From an uncultured Ruminococcus sp. (GTDB taxonomy: Bacteria; Bacillota; Clostridia; Oscillospirales; Acutalibacteraceae), in the NCBI GenBank assembly GCA_902776975.1, contig CACYSI010000048.1, positions 1-35,094 on the forward strand: a stretch of DNA of 35,094 nt, read 5' to 3'. Below, piece by piece: positions 1-7,871 of the stretch (its first letter is position 1; the number at the start of each line of letters is the position of its first letter). The notes under the pieces are model-generated. The model had not been told where the DNA came from. It made no database searches and saw nothing but the letters and a program-made list of their open reading frames with translations. Position numbers and translations under genes: made by a program.

Positions 1-104
1 AATTCCGATTCTTCTGTTACCGGCTCCTGTCACGCGCCCTCTGCCTTTTTACATTTGTGACTTTTGCCTATTGACAAACGGTCACTACATAACAGTATTC
101 ATGG

Positions 105-281
105 TCACACCTCCTTAACTCGCACTTTCCTGATCTTGGCGTTCATCACTTTGATTAAGATTTCGTCGATCACATCAGTGTAGTGACCGGTATTGATCAA
201 AGCGTTTCTCTTGTCATTCAGCGCATGGACGATCTCCTGCCGTTCTTTATAGGTGAGATAAATGTGGTACTTCTTTTTCAT
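105..281 (-). CDS. Small hypothetical protein, mobile-element type
   Basis: A 58-residue basic protein beginning MKKKYHIYLT. This start is chosen because TTTGGAGG lies 8 bases upstream; an upstream TTG in the same frame has no such site. There is no signal peptide or membrane segment, and no domain I can name with certainty. From memory, similar short proteins (KKYHIYLT...ERQ...L...GHYTDVIDE) are common beside mobilisation genes in clostridial integrative elements, so it may be a relic of one; this is inference. Directly after the stop codon there is another strong GGAGG site and an ATG, but that frame closes after five codons, which suggests a decayed downstream gene. Nothing else in the first 100 bases supports a gene. 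Confidence 0.5.
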   Translation of the reverse strand: MKKKYHIYLTYKERQEIVHALNDKRNALINTGHYTDVIDEILIKVMNAKIRKVRVKEV

Positions 282-493
282 TCGTAAAACCTCCAAAGTA
301 TTGAATTCATCCTACAAATCCAATCTATCCGACTGTTTTACATAACCGATCTTAAATCTCACTCTTTATCTAATGTGTCATGAGGACTGTTTTTAGGGAG
401 AGAGCATACGGTGCGCTTTACGGGAGCATCGTGCAACAAACGATTACTCTTTTTTCGATGACAAATACGCCTGTCGCCCGCACCATAGAAATA

Positions 494-651
494 ATACTAA
501 TTTCAAATAAAACCCTTTAACATCTGTTGCGGAGAATTCCGTATAACTTTGTTGTCAGACTTGACAGGCGCCAGCCTGCCTGCGTCCTCCGGCGCGTTCT
601 ACGAAATTCTCCGCTAACACCTTATTTAAGCTTTTTATTTGAAATTAGTAT
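494..651. repeat. MITE-like imperfect palindrome
   Basis: A perfect 19-base inverted repeat (ATACTAATTTCAAATAAAA at 494-512 against its complement at 633-651) bounds a 158-base segment. The inverted similarity continues inward with GCGGAGAATTCCGTATAAC against GCGGAGAATTTCGTAGAAC (read on the other strand), so each arm is about 50-60 bases and the whole could fold into one long hairpin. The ends are TA, as in TA-target MITEs. It carries no ORF. The surrounding gene-free stretch 282-788 otherwise shows nothing clear. Confidence 0.6.
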
Positions 652-729
652 AAGGGCATCTGTAAGGATGCCCTATTTCAATATAAAAGTGCGAGAGTAG
701 CTAAAATATCGAAATCAGAGATTTAACTA

Positions 730-758
730 TTGCTAAATGACATGTAAGCTGTTATGAT
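730..758 (+). promoter_or_regulatory. Promoter of the lipoprotein gene
   Basis: TTGCTA and TATGAT are separated by 17 bases and lie about 30 bases ahead of the lipoprotein start. An overlapping TATAAT at 758-763 is an alternative -10 box but would give a 22-base spacer. Confidence 0.45.
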
Positions 759-788
759 ATAATCATATTAGATTAAGGAGATGTTTTA

Positions 789-1301
789 ATGAAAAAGATA
801 ATTGCTTTGATACTCGCTCTTATACTTTGTTTTGCTGTAGCGGGATGTTCGGTAACAAAAAAAGATAACGATGCGACTGTCAGTACCGCTGATGAAGCTA
901 AAGCTACAGATGATACCTCTGTTTCTGAACCTGTTGCTTCTGAACCTGTGGCTGCGGACAACGCTGCTAAAATTTACGCAAGTATAGAAGAATATATCAG
1001 CGATCCCGCTGTAAGCAAGTCATTGGATTCGGCAAAAGAAAGTTTCGGAGATAAACTGAACTTTGAATATCACGCCGAGGATGATAAGCTCATATACGAT
1101 TATACTTATACCGAGCAATACGGTGAAGCGGCATTAGATTCGATCAGACCGACTCTTGAGGCTTCATTTGAGGAAGAAGCCGATTCTTTCAATCAGGTGG
1201 TGGATGTTCTCAAGAAAACCGTGAAAACCGCCTCTCCCAAGCTGGTGATCAATTATCGTAACGGTGACGGCACCGTCATAGCGACCCATACCTATGAATG
1301 A
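789..1301 (+). CDS. Secreted lipoprotein, DUF4854-like
   Basis: A 170-residue protein with a lipoprotein signal: MKK, a hydrophobic stretch, then the lipobox AVAGC with the lipidated cysteine at residue 20. Residues 21-60 are a threonine/serine/alanine-rich linker with a repeated SEPVA unit. The C-terminal ~110 residues (from SIEEYISDPAV) resemble the DUF4854 family of Firmicutes surface lipoproteins: a helical segment followed by strands ending in YRNGDGTVIATHTYE. The family has no established function. AAGGAG lies eight bases before the ATG. It is monocistronic and converges with guaA across a shared terminator. Anchoring outside the cytoplasmic membrane is well supported; the family name is moderately sure. 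Confidence 0.75.
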   Translation: MKKIIALILALILCFAVAGCSVTKKDNDATVSTADEAKATDDTSVSEPVASEPVAADNAAKIYASIEEYISDPAVSKSLDSAKESFGDKLNFEYHAEDDKLIYDYTYTEQYGEAALDSIRPTLEASFEEEADSFNQVVDVLKKTVKTASPKLVINYRNGDGTVIATHTYE

Positions 1302-1322
1302 TGTGACATAATAAAAATGAAT

Positions 1323-1362
1323 AACAGCCGCCGAGCGGGAGAGATCCCCTTCGGCGGCTGTT
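1323..1362. terminator. Bidirectional terminator, lipoprotein / guaA
   Basis: A perfect 12-base inverted repeat (AACAGCCGCCGA with TCGGCGGCTGTT, loop 16) sits between convergent genes. It is T-rich on both outer sides (TTTG on +, TTATTCATTTTTA on -), so it can end transcripts from either side. The 1363-1467 interval holds nothing else clear. Confidence 0.75.
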
Positions 1363-1467
1363 TGTATCAGTCGATAAATTTAGTTATTTGTTTGCGGTGA
1401 TGATTCCGCTTTGCAAAAGTGATGTTATGACCGCTTTCGCGTTCACAGTTGATTTTGCTTTGCAAAA

Positions 1468-2979
1468 TCACTCCCATTCTACCGTTGCCGGCGGCTTACT
1501 TGTGATATCGTAAACTACTCGTGTTATACCCTTCAGCTCATCGGTGATACGGCTCGACGCCTTTTCGAGGACCTCATAGGGGATGCGCGACCAGTCGGCT
1601 GTTACAAAGTCGTCGCTGTTGATGGCTCTCAGGACTATAGTGTTGCCGAAGGTTCTTTCGCCGTCGTGGACGCCTACAGACTTGATGTCGGCAAGCACGG
1701 CAAAATACTGGTTGGTGTAGCGGTCATAGCCGGTCTTTTCGATCTCATCACGGAAGATAGCGTCCGCCTCACGAAGCAGATTCAGCTTCTCGGCAGTGAT
1801 CTCGCCGATGCAGCGGATAGCGAGTCCCGGACCGGGGAAGGGCTGACGCCATACAAGATCCTTGGGGATGCCGAGCGCCTGACCCATCCTTCTGACTTCA
1901 TCCTTGAACAGATTTCTGAGCGGCTCGAGCATATCGTCGAAGTCTATCACGGCAGTCAGGCTCTCCGCGGTGATATCTCCTGAGCCTCTGTCTATAACAT
2001 CTGAGTATATAGTGCCCTGTACAAGATAGTTCAGCTTGCCTATTTTAGCTGCCTCTTCTTTGAATACGCTGACAAACTCCTCGCTGATGACTTTGCGCTT
2101 CATGTCGGGCTGTGTGATGCCTTTCAGCTTGTTCAAAAAGCGCTCTCTTGCGTCAACTCTGATAAGATTGAACTTGAATGTATCGCGGAAGATACGCTCC
2201 ACGTTGTCGGCTTCTTCTTTACGCAGAAGACCGTGGTCTACAAATACGCAGAACAGATTATCGCCGACAGCCTTATGCAGCAGCATAGCGGCTACCGAGC
2301 TGTCTACGCCGCCCGACAGAGCGCAGAGCACCTTCTTGCCGTCTAACATGCTCTTATACTCGGCGATCTTTTCTTCGACAAAGGTCTCCATCTTCCAGTC
2401 GCCCTTGCATCCGCAGATGTTGTACAAGAAGTTGTGCAGCAAAAGCTCACCGTACTCGGTATGGCTTACCTCGGGATGGAACTGTACGCCGTAGATATTG
2501 CGGTCGCTGTCTTCAATAGCGGCGACGGGGCAGAACTCGGTATACGCGGTCACGGCGAAGCCGATCGGAGCCTGTTTGATATAGTTGCGATGACTCATCC
2601 AGCTTGTGCTGACAGCAGGAAAGCCGTCAAGCAAGGCGCTGCCGTCAGAGACGAGCTCTACCTTGCCGTACTCACCACCGCCGTCGGCATAGGTGACCTT
2701 ACCGCCCGCTGTATAGGCGATAAGCTGACAACCGTAGCCGATGCCGAGTATCGGGATACCGGCTTCAAAGATCGCGGGATCATAGTGCGCTGCGTCTTTA
2801 TCGTACACGCTGTAGGAGCCGCCTGTAAGGATAACTCCCTTATAACCTTCTTTGACGATCTCGTCAACGGTTATCTTGGTGTATGGCTTGATCTCGGCAT
2901 AGATGTTTTGCTCGCGTATTCTGCGAGCCGCAAGCTGACTGTACTGTCCGCCAAAGTCAAGAACCAGTATTTTTTCCAT
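1468..2979 (-). CDS. guaA: GMP synthase with altered glutaminase site
   Basis: A 503-residue GMP synthase, which converts XMP to GMP with ATP and ammonia or glutamine in purine synthesis. The start is the ATG preceded by GAGGGG; an in-frame TTG 18 bases upstream lacks a site. Residues 1-190 are a class I glutamine amidotransferase domain (LDFGGQYSQL near the N-terminus, FHPEVSHTEYG with the triad His and Glu). The ATP-pyrophosphatase domain follows with the P-loop SGGVDSS, then the dimerisation domain ending KPPATVEWE. Odd point: the nucleophile motif G-x-C-x-G-x-Q reads GIGYGCQ (residues 79-85), so glycine occupies the catalytic cysteine position and a cysteine appears three residues later. 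The oxyanion loop reads GGSYSV rather than the usual GGPxSV. Synthetase residues look intact, so ammonia-dependent activity is likely. Confidence 0.95.
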   Translation of the reverse strand: MEKILVLDFGGQYSQLAARRIREQNIYAEIKPYTKITVDEIVKEGYKGVILTGGSYSVYDKDAAHYDPAIFEAGIPILGIGYGCQLIAYTAGGKVTYADGGGEYGKVELVSDGSALLDGFPAVSTSWMSHRNYIKQAPIGFAVTAYTEFCPVAAIEDSDRNIYGVQFHPEVSHTEYGELLLHNFLYNICGCKGDWKMETFVEEKIAEYKSMLDGKKVLCALSGGVDSSVAAMLLHKAVGDNLFCVFVDHGLLRKEEADNVERIFRDTFKFNLIRVDARERFLNKLKGITQPDMKRKVISEEFVSVFKEEAAKIGKLNYLVQGTIYSDVIDRGSGDITAESLTAVIDFDDMLEPLRNLFKDEVRRMGQALGIPKDLVWRQPFPGPGLAIRCIGEITAEKLNLLREADAIFRDEIEKTGYDRYTNQYFAVLADIKSVGVHDGERTFGNTIVLRAINSDDFVTADWSRIPYEVLEKASSRITDELKGITRVVYDITSKPPATVEWE

Positions 2980-3256
2980 AAATTCCCCTCTTTTCAAAAG
3001 ATTTAGATAAGTATGTTGTATGATAACCGATCAATATCGGCGTTAGCCTCGGCAATATAAGGGATTTTGCAGGAATACTTAAATATCAAGTCATTTTGCT
3101 TCATGAATTTTAAAAATATTCTAACATATGGATGATAAAAATGCAATGATTTATTGTAAAAATTGCATTAATGTTTTGAAATTTGCCGTTAAATTATTGT
3201 CAATTCTATTAGCTGACAAAGTCGAAAGAAAATTTTAAATAATCACGTAAAAACTA

Positions 3257-3285
3257 TTGACAGTCAAATGAACTTGTGATATAAT
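3257..3285 (+). promoter_or_regulatory. Consensus promoter of the SPFH operon
   Basis: TTGACA and TATAAT with a 17-base spacer, 38 bases before the regulator gene. The AT-rich 2980-3256 interval between divergent genes should also hold the guaA promoter, but I could not assign it, and I saw no purine riboswitch there. Confidence 0.8.
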
Positions 3286-3326
3286 TATGTAAACATCAAG
3301 AAAGGTGAAAAACAGGAGGCGAGATG

Positions 3327-3761
3327 ATGTCAGATAATCCGACAGACAAGCGAGGCGTAGGTTCTCTTGCTGATTACGCCCCGCTCATACAGGCGGCAGA
3401 CGGGCTCACACTCAGGCAGATATGCTCTTTAAGCGATCTGGAGCCTACTACCGTTCAGAACTGGATCAAGCGCGGATTTGTTCCGCATCCTGAGGGCAAG
3501 AAATACCATGAGAGGCACCTGGCGCGAGTGCTGCTGATCTCTAAGCTCAGAGAGAGTATGCAGATAGATAAGATCGGCGAGCTGCTCATATATATAAACG
3601 GTGATACCGATGATATGAGCGATGACGTCATATCCGAAGAAGAGCTCTTCGATCTTTTCATCGGCATGACGGCGATACTTGATGATCTCAGCGTCATGGC
3701 GTGCGCCTACATGGCAGGCATTTATAAGCGAAAGGCAGACAGCCTCTTCGCGGAATTATAA
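3327..3761 (+). CDS. DUF1836 (MerR-like) regulator
   Basis: A 144-residue cytoplasmic protein of the DUF1836 family, with a MerR-like winged-helix start: GLTLRQICSLSDLEPTTVQN, then WIKRGFVPHPEGKKYHERHLAR, then helices containing LRESMQIDKIGELLIYING. The family is assumed to bind DNA; targets are unknown. The second of two adjacent ATGs is chosen because it stands seven bases from AGGAGG; the first stands only four away. It heads a run of five same-strand genes (two SPFH proteins, a small membrane protein, NfeD) and ends ten bases before the first SPFH gene, so local or autogenous control of that membrane-scaffold operon is a reasonable inference. Confidence 0.8.
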   Translation: MSDNPTDKRGVGSLADYAPLIQAADGLTLRQICSLSDLEPTTVQNWIKRGFVPHPEGKKYHERHLARVLLISKLRESMQIDKIGELLIYINGDTDDMSDDVISEEELFDLFIGMTAILDDLSVMACAYMAGIYKRKADSLFAEL

Positions 3762-3771
3762 GGAGTAAACA

Positions 3772-4590
3772 ATGGATAATAAGATTAAGAATATAAATAT
3801 AAAAAAGATAGTTATACCTGTTGTGATCGTTCTTGTGCTGATATTTATCGGCGCTAACGCTATCACGGTAGTCAACGCCGGTCACACCGGTGTGGTAGTG
3901 ACTTTCGGTAAGGTCAACGAAGGTGTTTTGCAGGAGGGCATCCACGCTAAGATACCTTTTGTGCAGAACGTCGTTATGATCGATAACCGTATTCGCAAGC
4001 TCGAGGTACAGACAGAGGCATTCTCTAAAGACCTTCAGAGCGTAGATACTACCTTAGCTATCAACTACCGCGTAGATACCGCTAAGTCATACAGTATATA
4101 CAAGAATATCGGCGCCGATTATGAGAACGTTCTTGTTACCCCTGCTGTAAACGAGGTGCTCAAGGCTATCACCGCTACCTATACAGCCGAAGAGACAGTC
4201 ACCAACCGCGCTTTGATATCAGACGGACTTGTCGAGGGGCTCAACGACAAGCTCAACTCCATAGGATTGTATGTGACTGATGTAAATATCATCGATTTTG
4301 ACTTCTCAGACGCTTTCATCACCGCTATCGAAGAGAAGCAGGTAGCTCAGCAGCAGCTCCTAAAGGCTGAGACCGAGAAGAAGACAGCTATCACCAACGC
4401 TGAGGCAGACGCTGAAGCCGCTAAGATCAGAGCTGAGGGCGAAGCTTCCGCAAACGATACTCTCGCAAAATCACTGACATCCTCTGTAATAGAGAACAAG
4501 AAGATCGAAAAGTGGAACGGCGAGCTGCCTAAGGTAACTTCAGACAGCGGCACAATAATCGACATCGGAGATACTGCCGATAAGAAATAA
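3772..4590 (+). CDS. SPFH/band 7 (prohibitin-type) membrane protein
   Basis: A 272-residue protein with one N-terminal membrane segment (about residues 13-34, IVIPVVIVLVLIFIGANA). A band 7 domain follows at 34-200 with the typical VVVTFGKVNEGVLQEGIHAK and a later IEEKQVAQQQ. An alanine/glutamate-rich coiled coil spans about 190-235, and a short hydrophilic tail ends the protein. SPFH proteins oligomerise on membranes and organise microdomains or hold proteases. The prohibitin-like repeat AEADAEAAKIRAEGEA is clear. GGAG lies at good distance before the ATG. It is the first of two SPFH genes flanking an NfeD gene in one operon, the usual partner arrangement. The exact subfamily (prohibitin versus HflK-like) is unsure. 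Confidence 0.88.
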   Translation: MDNKIKNINIKKIVIPVVIVLVLIFIGANAITVVNAGHTGVVVTFGKVNEGVLQEGIHAKIPFVQNVVMIDNRIRKLEVQTEAFSKDLQSVDTTLAINYRVDTAKSYSIYKNIGADYENVLVTPAVNEVLKAITATYTAEETVTNRALISDGLVEGLNDKLNSIGLYVTDVNIIDFDFSDAFITAIEEKQVAQQQLLKAETEKKTAITNAEADAEAAKIRAEGEASANDTLAKSLTSSVIENKKIEKWNGELPKVTSDSGTIIDIGDTADKK

Positions 4591-4603
4591 TGGTATTATA
4601 TAT

Positions 4604-4912
4604 ATGGAAAACAATCAAAAAGACTTTATGAAGAACCGCCCGGTGGCGGCTCAGGCAAATCAGTATAAAGACGTATACGGCTCGCAGAAAAAGTCGACCC
4701 GTACTACTATCAGCGCGGCGCTGATGGTTCTCGACTTCATACTCGCTGTTATCGCTATCATAACAGGTAACAGATTGATGATGATCATCTTTATACCGCT
4801 GTTCTTTATACTGCTTATATCGTTTATCGCGGCTAAGCGAGCCGATAAGTATAACGCTCCGGTAGAGCCGCGGGAAAATACAGAAGCAATTTTCAAAGAT
4901 CATACAATTTAA
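4604..4912 (+). CDS. Small two-helix membrane protein, unknown
   Basis: A 102-residue protein with a hydrophilic N-terminus (about 38 residues) and two closely spaced hydrophobic segments (around residues 40-56 and 60-76, including MVLDFILAVIAIITG and MIIFIPLFFILLISF). A charged C-terminal tail follows. I do not recognise a family. No clear ribosome binding site precedes the ATG (TATTATATAT), so translation may be weak or coupled to the upstream SPFH gene 13 bases away. The position between SPFH and NfeD genes on the same strand suggests a role at the same membrane site, but that is inference only. Confidence 0.65.
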   Translation: MENNQKDFMKNRPVAAQANQYKDVYGSQKKSTRTTISAALMVLDFILAVIAIITGNRLMMIIFIPLFFILLISFIAAKRADKYNAPVEPRENTEAIFKDHTI

Positions 4913-4924
4913 AGAGGTGAATCT

Positions 4925-5359
4925 ATGAGTGGCATGACGATTTTTTGGCTTGTTTTGGCAGTAGTTACTGCGGTGCTCGAAGGAGCCACCGTGCAGCTTG
5001 TGTCTATCTGGTTTACCGTAGGCGGAATAGCGGCTTGTATAACCTCGGCGTTTACCGACAATATTATTATACAAGTGTGCGTTTTCATCGCGGTGACCGC
5101 TATAGCGCTCTTAGCTACACGCCCGTTAGTCAAAAAAATGAAACAAAAGCGCTCTGAGCCTACCAACGCCGACCGCTATATCGGCAAGACGGCTGTAGTG
5201 GTACAGAGCATCGACAACGACATGGCCGAGGGCATGGTCAGGGTAGATAACCAGAAGTGGACAGCCAGATCCGAGAGCGGCGAGAAGATACCGCAGGGCG
5301 CTCAGGTCAAGGTAGTCGCTATCGAAGGCGTCAAGCTGATAGTCAGTTCGGGCAGTTAG
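4925..5359 (+). CDS. NfeD-family membrane protein
   Basis: A 144-residue short NfeD protein. Two or three membrane segments occupy residues 4-65 (FWLVLAVVTAVLEG and following). The soluble C-terminal OB-fold of about 60 residues begins at YIGKTAVVVQSI and ends KVVAIEGVKLIV, matching the NfeD C-terminal domain pattern. NfeD proteins pair with stomatin/SPFH proteins in bacteria and archaea and are encoded beside them, as here, with an SPFH gene on each side. AAAGAGGTGAATCT precedes the ATG. It lacks the N-terminal serine protease domain of long NfeD proteins. Exact function is unknown for the family. Confidence 0.85.
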   Translation: MSGMTIFWLVLAVVTAVLEGATVQLVSIWFTVGGIAACITSAFTDNIIIQVCVFIAVTAIALLATRPLVKKMKQKRSEPTNADRYIGKTAVVVQSIDNDMAEGMVRVDNQKWTARSESGEKIPQGAQVKVVAIEGVKLIVSSGS

Positions 5360-5445
5360 TCTACCTGTCGTACGGGTGGATCCTTCCTCCCGCAACACCG
5401 ATCAAACTTAATTCATTATTATATTATTACAGAAAGGAAATCACT

Positions 5446-6351
5446 ATGAATATCGTTCCCATTATCATCATTTCAGTTATCGCTATCGCGGTGATAGTTG
5501 TTATCGTCCGCAATATCAAGATCGTGCCTCAGGCACACGCGTTTGTCATCGAGCGTCTCGGCGCTTATCATCAGACTTGGGGCACAGGCCTGCACATCAA
5601 GGTGCCCTTTATCGACCGTATCTCAAAGAAGGTCTCGCTGAAAGAGCAGGTCGTGGACTTCCCGCCCCAGCCGGTCATCACACGAGATAACGTTACCATG
5701 CAGATAGATACCGTCGTATACTTTGAGATCACCGATCCCAAGCTCTATACCTACGGTGTTGAGCGTCCCTTGAGCGCTATCGAAAACCTCACTGCGACAA
5801 CTCTGCGTAACATCATAGGCGACCTCGAGCTTGACTCCACGCTGACATCCCGTGATACCATCAACGATAAGATCCGCATCATCCTTGATGAGGCTACCGA
5901 CGCGTGGGGCATCAGAGTCATCCGTGTAGAGCTCAAGAACATCCTGCCTCCCCGTGAGATCCAGGACGCTATGGAGAAGCAGATGAAGGCTGAGCGTGAG
6001 CGCCGCGCCCGTATCCTTGACGCAGAAGGTGAGAAGCGCTCTCAGATCCTCGTTGCCGAGGGTCTTAAGGAGTCAGCTATCCTCAAGGCTGACGCTGTCA
6101 AAGAGACTAAGATCCGTGAGGCTGACGGTGAGGCTCAGGCTATCATCGCAGTACAGAAGGCGTATGCCGACGCTCTGCGTATGCTCTCCGAGGCTAATCC
6201 CACAGATAAGGTCATCGCTCTGAAGTCTCTTGAGGCTCTGCAGAAGGTAGCCGACGGTAAGGCTACCAAGCTGATCATCCCCTCTGATATGCAGGGTATA
6301 GCGGGACTCGCTACCTCTGTTAAGGAGCTTGTTACCGATATCAAAGAATAA
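5446..6351 (+). CDS. Stomatin-like SPFH protein (QmcA/paraslipin type)
   Basis: A 301-residue SPFH protein. The ATG is preceded by AGAAAGGAAA; the open frame extends further upstream into the nfeD gene but without a start site or homologous sequence. One membrane segment (residues 4-22) leads into a stomatin-type band 7 domain: VPQAHAFVIERLGAYHQTWG, then FPPQPVITRDNV, and DRISKKVSLKEQ. A coiled coil rich in AEGEKR/AEGLKE follows at about residues 180-235. The C-terminal end contains ALKSLEALQKVADGKATKL, typical of the slipin/QmcA group. It is partner to the nfeD gene 86 bases upstream. The family forms membrane-associated rings or microdomains. Confidence 0.9.
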   Translation: MNIVPIIIISVIAIAVIVVIVRNIKIVPQAHAFVIERLGAYHQTWGTGLHIKVPFIDRISKKVSLKEQVVDFPPQPVITRDNVTMQIDTVVYFEITDPKLYTYGVERPLSAIENLTATTLRNIIGDLELDSTLTSRDTINDKIRIILDEATDAWGIRVIRVELKNILPPREIQDAMEKQMKAERERRARILDAEGEKRSQILVAEGLKESAILKADAVKETKIREADGEAQAIIAVQKAYADALRMLSEANPTDKVIALKSLEALQKVADGKATKLIIPSDMQGIAGLATSVKELVTDIKE

Positions 6352-6374
6352 TACTGTATCAGAATAATAATCAT

Positions 6375-6402
6375 GGCTGCCGCCGATAATTAAGCGGCAG
6401 CC
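6375..6402 (+). terminator. Terminator of the SPFH operon
   Basis: GGCTGCCGC and GCGGCAGCC form a perfect 9-base stem with a 10-base loop, followed by TTTGCCGTTTTGTTT. Confidence 0.75.
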
Positions 6403-6508
6403 TTTGCCGTTTTGTTTGCAAATATTTTCAAATATAATGAACCTTTTTGTCGTCACGATTGTATATATAAGCAGAGGGTAATACAGGTATTGCAGCGGGG
6501 GTGAGGAA

Positions 6509-7000
6509 TTGACCGACTTCGACCGATACGTGTCTATGTATTCTCGGGATCTTACACGATTGTGTCTGAAGCTGTGTGCCGATCCCCATGACGCAGAGGA
6601 TCTCTTTCAGGATACATGGACAAGGGCTTTTGATTACATAGATCGATACAGCAGCGATCACAGCTTTAAGACATGGCTCTTTACCATTTGTGTGAACATA
6701 TTTAAAAATTCATCTAAGAGCAAGTATAATACGACAAAGCTCAACTTTAACGACAGCGATGAAAAAGAGCGGTTCTTGAATTCGATACCAGACGATCAAC
6801 CGGATATCGACTCATATCTTGCTTTGAGGACGGCTTTGTCCGCTCTGCCGAAGAAGCACAGAGCGGTGATAATACTGTATTATTACAGAGAATTCAGCCA
6901 GAGCGAGATAGCTCATATACTCGGCATCCCCGAGGGCACGGTAAAATCCCGCCTAAATACAGCGAAGAAACTATTGAAAAGGAGGCTTGAAAATGACTGA
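6509..7000 (+). CDS. ECF-type sigma factor (first of two)
   Basis: A 163-residue sigma-70 family factor of ECF size. Region 2 covers about residues 8-75 with DPHDAEDLFQDTWTRAFDYI and the core-binding stretch FKTWLFTICVN. Region 4 covers 107-160 with LPKKHRAVIILYYYREFSQS and the helix-turn-helix IAHILGIPEGTVKSR. Region 3 is absent. The start is TTG, picked because GGGGGTGAGG stands just before it and no ATG lies near. The stop overlaps the next gene by eight bases, which suggests translational coupling with the membrane anti-sigma factor. A TATATA box lies about 45 bases upstream, but no clear -35. Likely role: redirect RNA polymerase after a surface signal. Confidence 0.88.
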   Translation: MTDFDRYVSMYSRDLTRLCLKLCADPHDAEDLFQDTWTRAFDYIDRYSSDHSFKTWLFTICVNIFKNSSKSKYNTTKLNFNDSDEKERFLNSIPDDQPDIDSYLALRTALSALPKKHRAVIILYYYREFSQSEIAHILGIPEGTVKSRLNTAKKLLKRRLEND

Positions 7001-7853
7001 TAAAGATTTTGATAAGATGCTTGAGCAGTATTGTGCCGCCGAGCCTGATACATCATTTGAATACAAGCCTTCACACAGGCGCGCCGGACCCGTTGCTTCT
7101 TCTAAAAACAGATTATTAGCAGCGGCGGCAGCTATAGCGCTGATAAGCGCGGTCGGTATAGGCGCTTATATTATGTTCGGCAACAGATTTGATGTGTCTA
7201 CCGCCGTTGAGCCCATGATGCCTACTGCAGCGGCGAAGATGACAGAGAGTAAAGATCCGACCGAGAATGACTCGGCAGTCACAGCGACCGAGCCTCATAC
7301 CTCCGATCCAGCTACTGAGGCGACTCAGACCGCTTCACTGAGAGACGCTTCGGCTGTCGGATCGCAAAATACATCCAACACTGTTATCGTATATCAGATA
7401 AACGAGGTTGAGACACCCGCGGATCAGAGCGTAACCGAGAGCGTTTCGGCGCCGACTCCGCAGCCTACGGTCATCTCTACCGAAGCTCCCACACAGCAAC
7501 TTACTGAGCCTGTTGACGAGCCGCCGCTAACGCGTCCTACAGAGAGCGATATCCAGCCGGTCGGCGTTTCGTTCAGCGGAGTAGTCGACTCGAGTATGCT
7601 GACAGGCAGCGGTAACGTGTACAGTAGGATATTTGATGACAGAGGTCGATTGCTCGGAGACTCGGACGCTTATTCGCCCGATCGTCTGGCTGTTATAGTT
7701 GAACAGGACGGAGATTTGGCTTCGGTACAGTATACCGTACCCGAGGACTTGCTTTACAAAGAGGGATACTACAATATCGTGTTTTATAATGAGGACGGCA
7801 AACGACTCGCTCAGGGTCAGTTGTATATCCAACCGTTTGATACTGATGAATAA
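6993..7853 (+). CDS. Transmembrane anti-sigma factor with sensor ectodomain
   Basis: A 286-residue single-pass protein. A cytoplasmic tail (1-40) should hold the sigma factor, followed by a membrane helix (41-63). A proline/threonine/glutamate-rich stalk (about 64-190) contains many TE and PT pairs. The extracellular C-terminal domain (about 191-286), probably all-beta, contains VYSRIFDDRGRLLG and GYYNIVFYNEDGKRLAQG. There is no zinc anti-sigma (HxxxCxxC) motif. The ATG after GGAGGCTTGAAA is used; a TTG two codons earlier is less well spaced. The architecture recalls RsgI-type polysaccharide sensors of cellulolytic clostridia, but the domain itself is not one I can name. A second protein with the same layout lies at 24394-25332. 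Confidence 0.75.
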   Translation: MTDKDFDKMLEQYCAAEPDTSFEYKPSHRRAGPVASSKNRLLAAAAAIALISAVGIGAYIMFGNRFDVSTAVEPMMPTAAAKMTESKDPTENDSAVTATEPHTSDPATEATQTASLRDASAVGSQNTSNTVIVYQINEVETPADQSVTESVSAPTPQPTVISTEAPTQQLTEPVDEPPLTRPTESDIQPVGVSFSGVVDSSMLTGSGNVYSRIFDDRGRLLGDSDAYSPDRLAVIVEQDGDLASVQYTVPEDLLYKEGYYNIVFYNEDGKRLAQGQLYIQPFDTDE

Positions 7854-7871
7854 CCGATAGGAGGTAAAAGT

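Noticed and set aside
2036-3006. Forward ORFs opposite guaA (for example 2434-3006)
   Set aside because: They are antisense shadows of a well-conserved gene, with no site or homology of their own.
2980-3256. Purine riboswitch ahead of guaA
   Set aside because: I looked for the conserved TATA/TCTACC core on the minus strand and did not find it; only AT-rich sequence and short stems are present.
5257-5445. N-terminal extension of the second SPFH protein
   Set aside because: The frame overlaps nfeD in another frame, lacks a ribosome binding site, and the family starts at the membrane helix that follows AGAAAGGAAATCACT.
6430-6470. ECF promoter ahead of the first sigma gene
   Set aside because: A GAACC is present, but no CGT lies at the right distance, so I do not claim it.
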